Made by a program: the position numbers and the translations under genes. The notes beneath the pieces were generated by a model that saw only the letters and a program-made list of their open reading frames with translations, had not been told where the DNA came from and ran no database searches. DNA of 64,000 nt from positions 13,769,100 through 13,833,099 of the forward strand of contig NC_080049.1 in assembly GCF_026212465.1 (NCBI RefSeq), read 5' to 3'. This DNA is from Amaranthus tricolor (taxonomy: Eukaryota; Streptophyta; Magnoliopsida; Caryophyllales; Amaranthaceae). How positions within the stretch are numbered: position 1 is the stretch's first letter; each line of letters starts with the position of its first letter. Below are positions 13,759 through 25,800 of the stretch, one piece after another.

Positions 13759-15397
13759 ATGCATCTATTCAGAGACGAAATTGTCCCCGAGATTGAGACC
13801 TCGGATAATGAGCATCGTAGTTATGACAGCGAAGAGGACCAAATTGTGAGATACGAGCGTATGGCTGAAGATACTCCACCGATTAACAATGATTTTGAGA
13901 CTGAAGACGCCCTACCAATGGATGCTCCCACTACCAGCAAGAAAAGAAAAGGGCGAGGTCCTACGAAAAACCTCAAAGTCACAGAACCCATGCATTTGGA
14001 ATACATTGCATTGGGTCAAACCTGCGGAAAATGGCGTAGGCAATATGGAAAACAAGTGGGTCTATGTATCCACAAGCTTTCCGTATTGCACGCATGGAAC
14101 GAGGTTCCAGAGGGTTTGAAGAACACTCTATGAAATGATACTGTGGTAAGCAACTTTACTATTTTTACTCATTTAGTTTCATTTTAAAATTAATTTGATT
14201 GACAGTAATAAATATAAATTTTTTTTGTTGAATCTTTTCCCCATCTAGAGCGTTGAGGACAAGAAAAATGTGTTTCTTTCAGCTGTTGCTGAAAGATTCA
14301 GAGATTTCAAATCTAAGCTAGTAACTGGCTGGATTACGAAGAGGCGTGCCCGAACGACCAAAAAGGTCAAAACGGGAAATGAAGGTGGAGAGCAATCACC
14401 TTCGAAGATGCCCTACGAAATATGGGGTTACATATCGAAGAGGGAATGGGAGGCCTTTGTTGCCAAAAGAACAACTCCCATAGAAGTTGTAAGTATTTCA
14501 TATTATATTATAGTTTAGCAATTTGAATGTACTTCTTTTGATTCAGTCATTAAACTAATACATGACATTTGATTTCTATTGATTAATTAGGAAAAGCGTG
14601 GTAAAGCTTCTGATTCTGCAAGCAAAAGGAAGTTTTACCATCGCTTGGGCCAGAAAACGTACGATGAGGTCCGAAAAGAGTGGGGGGATGCGGGTTTACA
14701 CCCCAATCAAAGTTCATCCACTCCCTCATCTACGAATACCTCCGCATCCGTGAATACTCCTGCTAGAGATCGGGTGAGTGATTGGTATTGCGGGCTTCAT
14801 TTCCGAGATGCAAGTGGTAAATTTACCATTAATGATCCGGGAACAAAGAAGGTTGCTGATGTTGTGGTGAGTTTTGAAATTATTAAGTATATTCTTGATT
14901 TGTTTTGTTTTCTTTGGCTTTGATGTACTTATACTAATTGATATATATGTCACTTTTTATTTGAACAGATGGGCTGGAAGGAAAAAGAAGCTACGGGGGA
15001 GTTCACCCCAAGAGGCAATGTTGCCGCATTGCATATGGTCTTAGGGAAAGACCATAGTGGGCGGGTAGTTCACCATAGTGTGGCTACTCAATCCCGAACG
15101 GCGCTGCGGGATGAAGTAGCAACCCTTCGAGCGGAGATTACGAAGGACGTTCTCGCCAAGCTGGCCGCCGTGTTGCAGAAGATGGGAGCACCCATTGTTG
15201 ACTTGGCAAACCTGATTGTCGAGGATCAGGAAAGTCAACATGGGGATCCTAACGCTTCGGTCGAGCCAACACCCGAGCCAATTACCCCCCTAGCACCCCG
15301 GCTCAATACTAATACCCCTGAAGGGGAAAACCCCACACCGGAGAACATAAACTCCGTTGCTCAAAATCCGAAGCCAACTCCAGAGCCAGTGCTACAG
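13759..15397 (+). pseudogene. Transposase_24-type protein, N-terminal exons 1-4 (CACTA element 1)
   Basis: Four exons with GT-AG borders are visible: 13,759-14,145, 14,249-14,488, 14,591-14,866 and 14,969-15,397. The start ATG at 13,759 follows TTCAG-GTACTGATCTACA. An acidic N-terminus is followed by a basic patch (K-K-R-K-G-R-G) that may act as a nuclear signal, then the plant Ptta/En/Spm domain (Pfam PF03004 type) with the G-Q-x-x-G-K-W-R-R-Q-Y-G-K motif in exon 1 and the K-T-Y-D-E-V-R block in exon 3. The family is thought to bind DNA in CACTA transposition. It is broken: TGA at 14,131-14,133 stands where the sister element has TGG. The reading frame then continues cleanly through later exons. 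Exon 4 also lacks about 25 codons that the sister element retains near 39,750. The gene runs on into the Ulp1-like exons listed next. Confidence 0.8.
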
Positions 15398-17212
15398 GTA
15401 CATAGTTTTTAAATATATAAGCACTTATTAATTTAAACTGCAATGCGTTTTAATATTTTATTATGATGCTTATTATACTAAACGACACAATTTTCAGGAC
15501 GCGACTCCTTGTTCTCTTTTGCTGCCTCAGTTAGGTGTTGCTAGTGATGGCGACTTAACTGTGGTTGCATATGGTGTGGCCCAGCCAAACAAAGAGGACC
15601 AAACAGTGCATTCAATGCTTGTTACAAGTGGCCACATCAGTGTGGCCATGGAACCTATTATAAAGGGCTTTGAAGATTTCTCACTCCCGGTTTCAATGCC
15701 AGCATGGAGCCTTGAGAAACTCTCACACGCTCTAGGTAGTTTATCACATGGCCATATGCTTGGGTCCGATTCACTAACATAGTAAGAATCATTTGTACCT
15801 TATTTTTTTTATTTTTTTAATTGCATGCTCACACTAATTTAATTGTATAAATTGAAATAGCAAAAGAGTCGAAAGGGATCTTGGAGAGAGGTCGGTTCCT
15901 CAGCAAAGGTGTCGACTGGGTCAAAGTCGATGCCAAGCACTCCAATTTTGACTAATGAGGAGCTAAAAGATCTCTCTCAAGATTGCGAATGGCTGCATTA
16001 TTGTGCATCTCGCATAAGTGAGGAGGACCCACTCATTCTAAACCTGCTGAAGGAGCAATACTGCTTTTTAGAGAGCCCGTTTGTAATTATTGGTCCTAGA
16101 GACATCGGGCAATTTTTGAGAGGAGAGATGCTGAACGTAGCTCTTTTCCATGTCTACATGAGGTGATTGTTCATTATCTTACAAGTTAGGCATTGTTGTT
16201 TAATTGTTTTAATAACTGAATTACTAATAAAATTTTCTTATTTGTGAGTTTAGTGCGGCATACGAGGAGCTAAATTCTTGCGAACCTCCAATAAAAATTG
16301 GATGGTTTTGTCCTGAGTCGATTTCGGGTAGTAAATGTGTAAATGATCCAGATGACGTCAGAGCATACATTCAGACTGCTTTGACTAATTTCCTTGCATC
16401 TAAACATACGTTCATTCTGGCTCCATATATGAAGAATAAGTTTTATTTTTGAAATTGAACTTATCTTTTGATTTTTAAAGTCACCTAATCTCTAATTTGT
16501 TGATTTTAAATTGGCGTTTGTAGTTTACATTGGATACTTTTGGTCATATGTCCTTTAACGAATACTGTGCACGTCTTTGACTCATTACAAAAACCTCAAG
16601 GCCCGCCTCGTAACACAAAATTCAAAGCATTGTTAAATGCGTACGTAATATTAATTATTTTACCAAGTTTATTTAATTAAGTGTTATATAGATATATAAA
16701 TAGTATTACTTTTCCCATGCGTTTCAGCACAATGAAAAAAGTGCATGGACAAATAGGATCTACATCCAAAGCCACATTTCCAATATGGACAGCATTAAAG
16801 GTACACAAATTCGATTTTATGCATTTTTAACCGTTTTTGGTACTTTCGCGCGTAAAGTAGCTCAAACTTGGTTTGTTTTGTACGAAACTTGGCAAACAAC
16901 ACTATTTGGTATATATTATTGTGTTGAAGTTTTTAGAATTGAAAATCGTAGTCAGATGCTTGAAATTACGTGTTAAGTTGCGATTTTATTCGTTTTTAAG
17001 TGTTTTTGTCAATTTCGCACGTAAAGTAGCTCAAACTTGGTTTGTTATGCACGAAACTTGGCACACAACACTATTTGGTATATATTATTGTGTTGAAGTG
17101 GTTAGAATTGAAAATCATAGTCATATGCTAGAAATTACGTGTTAAGTTGCGATTTTATGTGTTTTTAACCGTTTTTAACAGTTTTGTGCATAAAGTAGCT
17201 CAAACTTGGTTT

Positions 17213-17626
17213 TGATGAGAAACCGGGGCTGATTAAGGCCTTAGTTATGCAAGGATTAATGTTGTACGGAAGCTTTGATCAATGACACAGACAAAAACTA
17301 CAAATGATCATGAAAAGAACACGAAACAACAACAAACACTTAGACAATTCTAATCTAGCAAACTGTCTAGCGGCCCTCCTTCTGCTCAGCTTCCAAGAGT
17401 CCACAGGGATTGTTAGAATGGTTTAAGGACCTTGATAGCTAGATCAAGGTACCGAGATTCCATTTCCACTTTAGCCTAGGTCCTGGATGCATAGGTTAAC
17501 TCCATGTGTCGTGCAAGGTGGTCTGGTCACTAGTTTCCTGCTGTGTCGTGAGGTCTGTATGCAGGCTTGTGTGGGCTCCTTTGGTATCTTCATTTCATAC
17601 AACCACATTTGTATCAGATTTGCTAG
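17213..17626 (+). repeat. About 400-bp non-repeat insert, copy 1, within the 169-bp array
   Basis: It begins at GAAACCGGGGCTGATTAAGG and runs to CAGATTTGCTAGAAA, with a diverged second copy at 18,121-18,538. The ends fall inside a 169-bp unit, with a short stretch of the unit missing at the junctions. It is moderately GC-rich compared with the surroundings. No protein, RNA or transposon family was recognised. It was probably inserted once and then duplicated with its flanks. Confidence 0.75.
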
Positions 17627-18120
17627 AAACTTGGCACACAACACTCTTTGGTATATATTATTGTGTTGAAGTGGATAATATTGAAAATCATAGTCATATG
17701 CTAGAAATTACGTGTAAAGTTGCGATTTTATGCGTTTTTAAGCGTTTTTGTCAATTTCGCGCGTAAAGTAGCTCAAACTTGCTTTGTTACGCACGAAACT
17801 TGGCACACAACACTATTTGGTGTATATTATTGTGTTGAAGTGGTTAGAATTGAAAATCATAGTCATATGCTAGAAATTACGTGTTAAGTTGCAATTTTAT
17901 GCGTTTTTAACCGTATTTGGCACTTTCGCGCGTAAAGTAGCTCAAAGCTGGTTTGTTTTGCACGAAACTTCGCACACAACACTATTTGGTATATACTATT
18001 CTGTTGAAGTTGTTATAATTGAAAATCGTAGTCATATGCTAGAAATTACGTGTTAAGTTGCGATTTTATGCGTTTTTAATCGTTTTTAACACTTTTACGC
18101 ATAAAGTAGGTCAAACTTGG

Positions 18121-18538
18121 TTTTGATACGAAACCGGGGCTTAATAAGGCCTTGGTTATGCAAGGATTAATGTTGTGCGAAAGATTTGGTAAAAGACACA
18201 GACAAAAACAACAAATGGTCATGAAAAGCACACGAAACAACCACAAACACTTAGACAATGCTGATCGCACACTGTCAAGCAGCCCTGCTTCAGCTCAGCT
18301 TCTAGGAGTCCACGGGGATTGTTAGAATGGTTTAAGTACCTTGATAGCTAGATCCAGGTACCGATATTCCATTTCCACTTTAGCCTAGGTCCTGGATGCA
18401 CAGGTTTAGTCTCCACGTGTCGTGCAAGGTGGTCTGGTCACTAGTTTGCTGCTGTGTCGTGAGGTCTGTATGCAACCTTGTGTGGGCTCCTTTGTATCTT
18501 CATTTCATACAACCACATTTGTATCAGATTTGCTAGAA
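18121..18538 (+). repeat. About 400-bp non-repeat insert, copy 2
   Basis: Second copy of the segment at 17,213-17,626, with scattered substitutions and small indels. Its right junction differs: about 18 bases of the 169-bp unit (the CTTGGCACACAAC part) are missing where the sequence returns to GGTATATATT. Confidence 0.75.
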
Positions 18539-19176
18539 ATTATTGGTATATATTATTGTGTTGAAGTGGATAGAATTGAAAATCATAGTCATATGTTAGA
18601 AATTACGTGTTAAGTTGCGATTTTATGCGTTTTTAACCGTTTTCGGCACTTTCGCGCGTAAAGTAGCTCAAACTTGGTTTGTTTTGCACGAAACTTGGCA
18701 CACAACACTATTTGGTATATATTAATGCGTTGAAGTGGTTAGAATTGAAAATCGTAGTCATATGCTAGAAATTACGTGTTAAGTTGCGATTTTATACGTT
18801 TTTAACCGTTTTTGACATTAACATCTATTTTCTCTGAGTGCTTTCAACAACCTTCTTCTTCCGTTGAATACGGCTACTACGCGCTGAAGTATATGAAGGA
18901 TATTAAAAAATCCGTGAAGGAGTTTGGAGTCGAAAATATAGATGCCGTAAGTATTTGTTACGTTCTTAATTAAATAATTATTGGTAAAATCTAATGTTTA
19001 TATATTAATCTTCTATTTTTATATTATATTATAGGTTTTAAACGACATTCCGAGGGAAACACGCCCTTTGACAAGTGGAGAGATGCGCGAATTAGAAGAC
19101 AAGTTTGCCGCGTATCTTGGTAATATTTGTCCTTGATAAATTGTAATTATTATAGATTATTTTTTATACATAAATG

Positions 19177-19437
<261 letters not shown>

Positions 19438-19599
19438 TGTGTACGTAGATAATATTATATTATATATACGAGCGAGTGTTTATTATTACAAAGAGATTAT
19501 TGTTTATTATCTGTGATTATCATTGGATTAATCACTGTTATTACATTGTATTATTATTGGATTATTATAAGGATATAACGAAAAAAGAAAAAACAATTG

Positions 19600-19844
19600 A
19601 AGTATTTGCTGCGGTCAGAGGCAAAACCGCAACAAATAATGCCCACTTATTTGCTGCGGTTTTGCCTCTGACCGCAGCAAATACTCCACCTTATTCGCTG
19701 CGGTTTTGTTTTGACCGCAGCAAATAATGCCCTTTTTTGCTGCGGTTTTAAACCGCAACATTTAAATTAGGACCTTTGCTGCTATCACTATTGCTCGGGG
19801 CCAAAACCGCAGCAAATAATGGGCAAAACACCGCAGCAAACGAG
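19600..19844 (+). repeat. Right subterminal repeat cluster of CACTA element 1
   Basis: About ten TTTGCTGCGG motifs in both orientations occupy 19,605-19,844, mirroring the left cluster. Opposed pairs such as the two around 19,650-19,682 are separated by under 15 bp and could fold into hairpins. Confidence 0.85.
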
Positions 19845-19860
19845 GTTTTTTCCACTAGTG
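19845..19860 (-). repeat. Right terminal inverted repeat of CACTA element 1
   Basis: GTTTTTTCCACTAGTG, the inverse of the left end, followed directly by the AGT target duplication at 19,861-19,863. Confidence 0.9.
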
Positions 19861-22800
19861 AGTAAACAATGATGAATGAACAATGACTAATGAGTCATGG
19901 ATAATGAAAAATGAATAAGGATCAATGATAAATGAGCAATCACCGTTGAATAATGAATATTTAGCAATCAACAAGGATCAATGATTAATGACTAATGAAC
20001 AATGAACAACAAACAAGGATCAATGATCAATGAACAATGAATGATGGACAATGAACAAAGATAAATTATCAAGGAACAATGAACAATGAACAATGAACAA
20101 AAATCACTGATCAATGATCAATGAACAATGAATGATGATCATTGATGAATCAACACTGAACAATGAATAATGAACAATAAACAAGGATCAATTATCAAGG
20201 AACAATGACCGATGAACAATAAACAAGGACCAATGATAAAGGATCAATAAACAATGAACGATGCATGACCGTAATTTATAATAATTTATGAATGAACAAT
20301 GAACAATGAATACTGAAAATTGAACAAGGATCAATTATCAATGAACAATCAACAATGAATGATGAAAAATAATTAATGATCCATGAACAATGAACAATGA
20401 CCTATGAATGATGAACTATGAGTAATGAACAATGAATAATTATCAATGATCAATAAACGATGAACGATGAACAATGAACAATGAATAATGACCGCTGAAT
20501 AATGAACAATGAACAACGATTAATGAACAATGAACAATGAATGATAAATAATGAAAAAGGATCAATTATCAATGAATAATAAACGCTGAACAATGAACAA
20601 TGAATACTTAATCATGAACAATGAACGATGAATTATGAACAATGAACAAGGATAAGTGATCAATGAGCGATGAACGATGAACAATGAAAAATGAATAATG
20701 AACAAAAAACAATGAACAATGAACAATGAGTAATGAGTACTGGATAATGAACAATGAACTAGGATCAATGATAAATGAACAATGATCGATGAACAATAAA
20801 CAAGGATCAATGATCAATGAAAAGTAAACGATGAACAATGAATGATGAACAATGAACAATGATAAATTATCACGGAACAATGAGCGGTGAACAATAAACG
20901 AGGGTCAATCATCAATGATCAATAAACAATGAACAATGAATGATGAAAAATGAACAAAGATAAATGATCAATGAACGAAGATCAATGAACAATGAACAAT
21001 GTTTAATGATGAATGAACAATAAACAATGAATGATGAACAATAAACAAGGATTAATAATCAAGGATCAATGAACTATGAACAATGAACAAGGATCAATGA
21101 TACATGATCAATGAACAATGAACGATGATCTGTGAACAGTGAACGATAATCAATGATAAATGAACAATGAACAATGGATGATGAACAATGAACAAGGATC
21201 ATATATTAATGAACAATGACAGATAAACAACGAATAATGAACATTGAACATGGATCAATGATCAATTAACAATGAATGATATATAATGAACAATGAAAAA
21301 TGACCTATGAATGATGAACATTGAGTAATATACACTGAACAATGATCAATGATTAATGAACGATGAACGATGAACAATGAACAATGAAAAATTACCAATG
21401 AATGATGAACAATGAACAAAGATTAATGATCAACGAAAAATGACCAATGAATGATGAATGAACAATGAACAATGAATAAAGAACAATGAACATGAATCAA
21501 TTATTAATGAACAATGAACGATAAACAATGAATAATGAAAAACAATGAACAATGATAAACGAACAAATGATGAATGATGAATAATGAACAATGAACATTG
21601 AACAATAACCTATGAATAATGAACGATGAATAATGAAAAATGAACAACGACCATGTAATGACGAACAATGAACAAGGATCAATAATAAATGAATGATGAA
21701 GAATGAACAAGGATCAATGACCAATGAACAATGAATGATAAAGAATGAACAAGGATCAATTATCAATGAATAATAAACACTGAACAACGAAAATGAACAC
21801 TTAATGATGAACAATGCACAAGGATCAATGATAAATGAACGATGAACGATGAACAATGAACAGGTTAACAAGGATTAATCATAAATTAACAATGAACAAT
21901 GAACAATGAACAATGAACAATGAACAGTGAACAGTAAAGAATGAACACTGAACAATGAAAAATGAGTAATGGAAAATGAAAAATGATCAAGAATCAATGA
22001 ATAATGAACAATGGTCGAAAAACAATGAATATAGAACAATAAACAAGGATCAATGATTAATGAACAATGAACGATGAAGAACAAACAAGGATCAAGTGTC
22101 AATGAAAAATAAAGGATGAACAATGAATGATGAAAAAGGAACAAGGATCAGGTATCAAGAAACAATGAACTATGAAAAATGAACAAGGATATATGATCAA
22201 GGTACAATGAACAATAAATTATGAACGATGAACAACGAACAAGGATATATGATCAATGAAAAATGATCAATGAACAAACAAATGATCAATGATGAATGAA
22301 CAATGAACAATGAATGATGAACAATAATCAAGGACCAATTATCATGAAACAATGAACGATGAACTATGAATAAGGATCAATGATCAATGGTCAACGAACA
22401 ATGAACGATGATCTATGAAGAATGAACGATAATCAATGATAAATGAACAATCAACAATGAATGATGATTAATGAACATGGATTAATTATCAATGAAGAAT
22501 GAACGATGAACAATTAATAATGAACAATGACCAATGAATGAGGAACAATGAATAAGGATCAATGATCAATGAATGATGAAGAATGAAAAAGGATCAATTA
22601 CAAATGATTAATAAACGATGAACAATGAATAGTTATTAATGAACAATGAACCAGGATTAATGATTAGTCAACAATGAAAGATGAACAATGAAAAATGAAC
22701 AATGAATAGTAAACAATGAAGAATGAACAATGACTAATGAGTAATGGAAAATGAACAATGAACAAGGATCAATGTTAAAGGAAAAATGATCGATGAACAA

Positions 22801-25800
22801 TGAATTTTGAATAATAAAAAAGGATCAATGATTAGTGAATAATGAACGATGAACAACAAACAAGGATCAATGATCAATGAACAATAAAAGAGGACAATGA
22901 ATGATGAACAATGAACATGGATAAATTATCAAGGAACAATGAACGATGAACAATACACAAGGATCAATGATCAATGAACGATGATCAATAAACAATGGAC
23001 GATGATGAATGATAAACAATAAACAAGGATCAATTATCAAGGAACAATCAACGACGACCAATGAACAAGGATCAATGATCAATGGTCAATGAACAATGAA
23101 CGTTGATCTATGAACAATGAACAATAATTAATTATAAATGAACAATTAACAATGAAGGATGAATAATGAACAATGAACAAGGATCAATTATCCATGAATA
23201 ATGAAGAATGAAAGGATCAACGATCAATGAACAATGAACAATGAACAATGAACAAGGATCAATGATCAATTGTCAATCAACAATGAGCGATGATCTATGA
23301 ACAATGAACGATAATTAATAATTACTGAACAATTAACAATGAATAATGAACGATGAATAATGATCAATGATCAATGAACAATGAACGATGAACGATGAAT
23401 AATGAACAATGAACAATGAGAAATGAACAATGAACAATGATCAATAATCAGTGAAAAATGAACGATGAATAATGAACAATGAACGATGAACAAATAATAA
23501 GGATTACTGATCAATGAACAATGAACGATGAGAAATAAAAAATGAACAATGAACAGAAAACAATGAAGAATGAACAATGACTAATGAGTAATGGATAATG
23601 AACAATGAAAAACGATCAATGATAAATGAACAATGATCGATGAACAATAAACAAGGCTCAATGATCAATGAACAATGAATGATGAACAATGAACGAGGAT
23701 CAATGATCAATTATCAATAAACAATGAACGATGCATGATGAACAATGAACAAGGATAAATAACCAACGAACGATGATCAATGAACATTCAACGATGATTA
23801 ATGATGAATAAACAATGAACAATGAATGATAAACAATAAACAAGGATTAATTATCAACGAACAATGAACGATGAACAATGAACAAGGATCAATGATACAT
23901 GATCAATGAACAATGAACGATGAATAATGAGCAATGAACAATGATCTATGAACGATGATCTCTGAACAATGTACGATAATCAATGATGAGTGAACAATGA
24001 ACAATGAATGATAAACAATGAACAAGGATTAATTATTAAGAACAAGGAACGATAAACAATGAATAATAAACAATGAACAAGGATCAATGATCAATCAACA
24101 ATAAACGATGAAGAATGAACAATGAACAATGACCTATGAATGATGAACAATGAGTAATATACAATGAATAATGATCAATGAATGATGAACGATGAACAAT
24201 GAACAATGAACAATGACCAATGAATAATGAACAATGAACAAGGACCATTAATTAAGGAACGATGATCAATGATGAATGAAAAATGAACAATGAATGATGA
24301 ACAATGAACATGGATCAATTATTAATGAACAATGAACGAAAAACAATGAATACTGAACAGTGAACAATGATCAATGGACAATCAACGATGAATGATGAAT
24401 AATGAACGATGAATAATGAACAATGAACAATGACCAATTAATGATGAACATTAAACAAGGATCAACGATAAATGAATGATGAGGAATGCACAAGGATCAA
24501 TGACAAATGAACTATGAACGATCAACAATGAACAAGTAAAGAAAGATTAATGATAAATGAACAATGAACAATGAACAATGAACAATGAACAGTGAACAAT
24601 GAACAATAAATAATGAACAATGAACAATAAAAAAGGAGTAATGGATAATGAACAATGAACTAGAATCAATGAATAATGAACAATGGTCGATGAACAATGA
24701 ATATTGAACAATAAACAAGGATCAATGATTAATGAACAATGAACGATGAACAACAAATAAGCACCAATAATCAATGAACAATAAACGATGAACAATGAAT
24801 GATGAACAAGGAACAAGGATCATTTATCAAGGAACAATGAACAATGAGTTATGAATGATGAACTACGAATAAGGATAAATGATCAATGAACAATGAACAA
24901 TGAACAATCAAATGATCAAAGATGAATGAACAATGCACGATGATCTATGATCAATGAAAGATAATCAAAAATAAATGAACAATGAACAATGATCAAGGAT
25001 TAATTATCAATGAACAATGAACGATGAACAACTAATAATGAACAATGACCAATGAATGACGAACAATGAACAAGGATCAAGGATTAATGAATGATGAAGG
25101 ATGAACTAGGATCAATTATAAGTGAATAATACACGATGAACAATGACCAATGAACACTTAATGATGATTAATGAACAAGGATTAATGATCAATGAACCAT
25201 CAACGATGAACAATGAACAATAAATAAGGGTTAATGATCAATGAACAATGAACGACGAACAATGAAAAATGAACAATGAATAGTAAACAATGAACAATGA
25301 ACAATGAGCAATGAGTAATGGATAATGAACAATGAACAAGGATCAATGTGAAAAGAACAATGATCGATGAACAATGAATTTTGAAAAATAAACAAGGATC
25401 AATGATTAATTGTAAATGAACAATTAACAATGAATTATGAACAATGAACAAGGATCAGTTATCAATGAAGAATGAAAGATGAACAATAAATAATGAACAA
25501 TGACCAATGAACAATGAGCAACAAACAAGGATCAATGATCAATGAACAATAAACGAGGAAAAATGAATGATGAACAATGAACAAGGATAAATTATCAAGG
25601 AACAATGAACAATGAACAATCCACAAGGATCAATGATCAATAAACGATGATCAATAAACAATGAACGATGCTCAATGATTAATGAACATTGAACAATGAA
25701 TGATGAACAATAAACAAGGATCAATTATCTAGGAACAATGAATGGTGAACAATGAACAAGTATCAATGATGAATGGTCAATGAACAATAAACAATAATCT

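Larger units (their letters stand above)
16801..18838 (+). repeat. 169-bp tandem repeats in an intron, arranged as a 911-bp higher-order unit
   Basis: The shared block AAAGTAG(C/G)TCAAACTTG begins at 16,854, 17,023, 17,192, 17,765, 17,934, 18,103 and 18,660. Spacing inside each run is 169 bp. Two runs of three units are each followed by a different segment of about 400 bp (17,213-17,626 and 18,121-18,538), so the whole pattern repeats at exactly 911 bp (16,854 to 17,765, 17,023 to 17,934, 17,192 to 18,103). Each unit contains CACGAAACTTGGCACACAAC and TATATTATTGTGTTGAAG. Short open frames here are only the repeat translated. Confidence 0.92.
15498..19136 (+). pseudogene. Ulp1-like (C48) cysteine protease exons of the CACTA gene, element 1
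   Basis: Exons continue at 15,498-15,781, 15,861-16,162, 16,254 to about 16,438, about 16,523-16,636, 16,728-16,800, 18,839-18,946 and 19,035-19,136 (stop TGA), most with clear GT-AG borders. The last exons form a Ulp1/SENP-type peptidase domain. Catalytic His-Trp is at 16,528-16,533 and the Asp lies in V-H-V-F-D-S-L. The block Q-Q-P-S-S-S-V-E-Y-G-Y-Y carries Tyr (TAC, 18,869-18,871) where the family has the nucleophile Cys; the sister element has TGC there. The peptidase is therefore predicted inactive. The family removes SUMO-like modifiers, and such domains often ride in CACTA and MULE elements. The intron 16,801-18,838 is filled with 169-bp repeats. The border after 16,438 is uncertain. 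Confidence 0.8.

Noticed and set aside
16785..18613. Several 60-90 codon frames in 16.8-18.6 kb as small genes
   Set aside because: They are translations of the 169-bp intronic repeat and its 400-bp insert, and they recur with the repeat.
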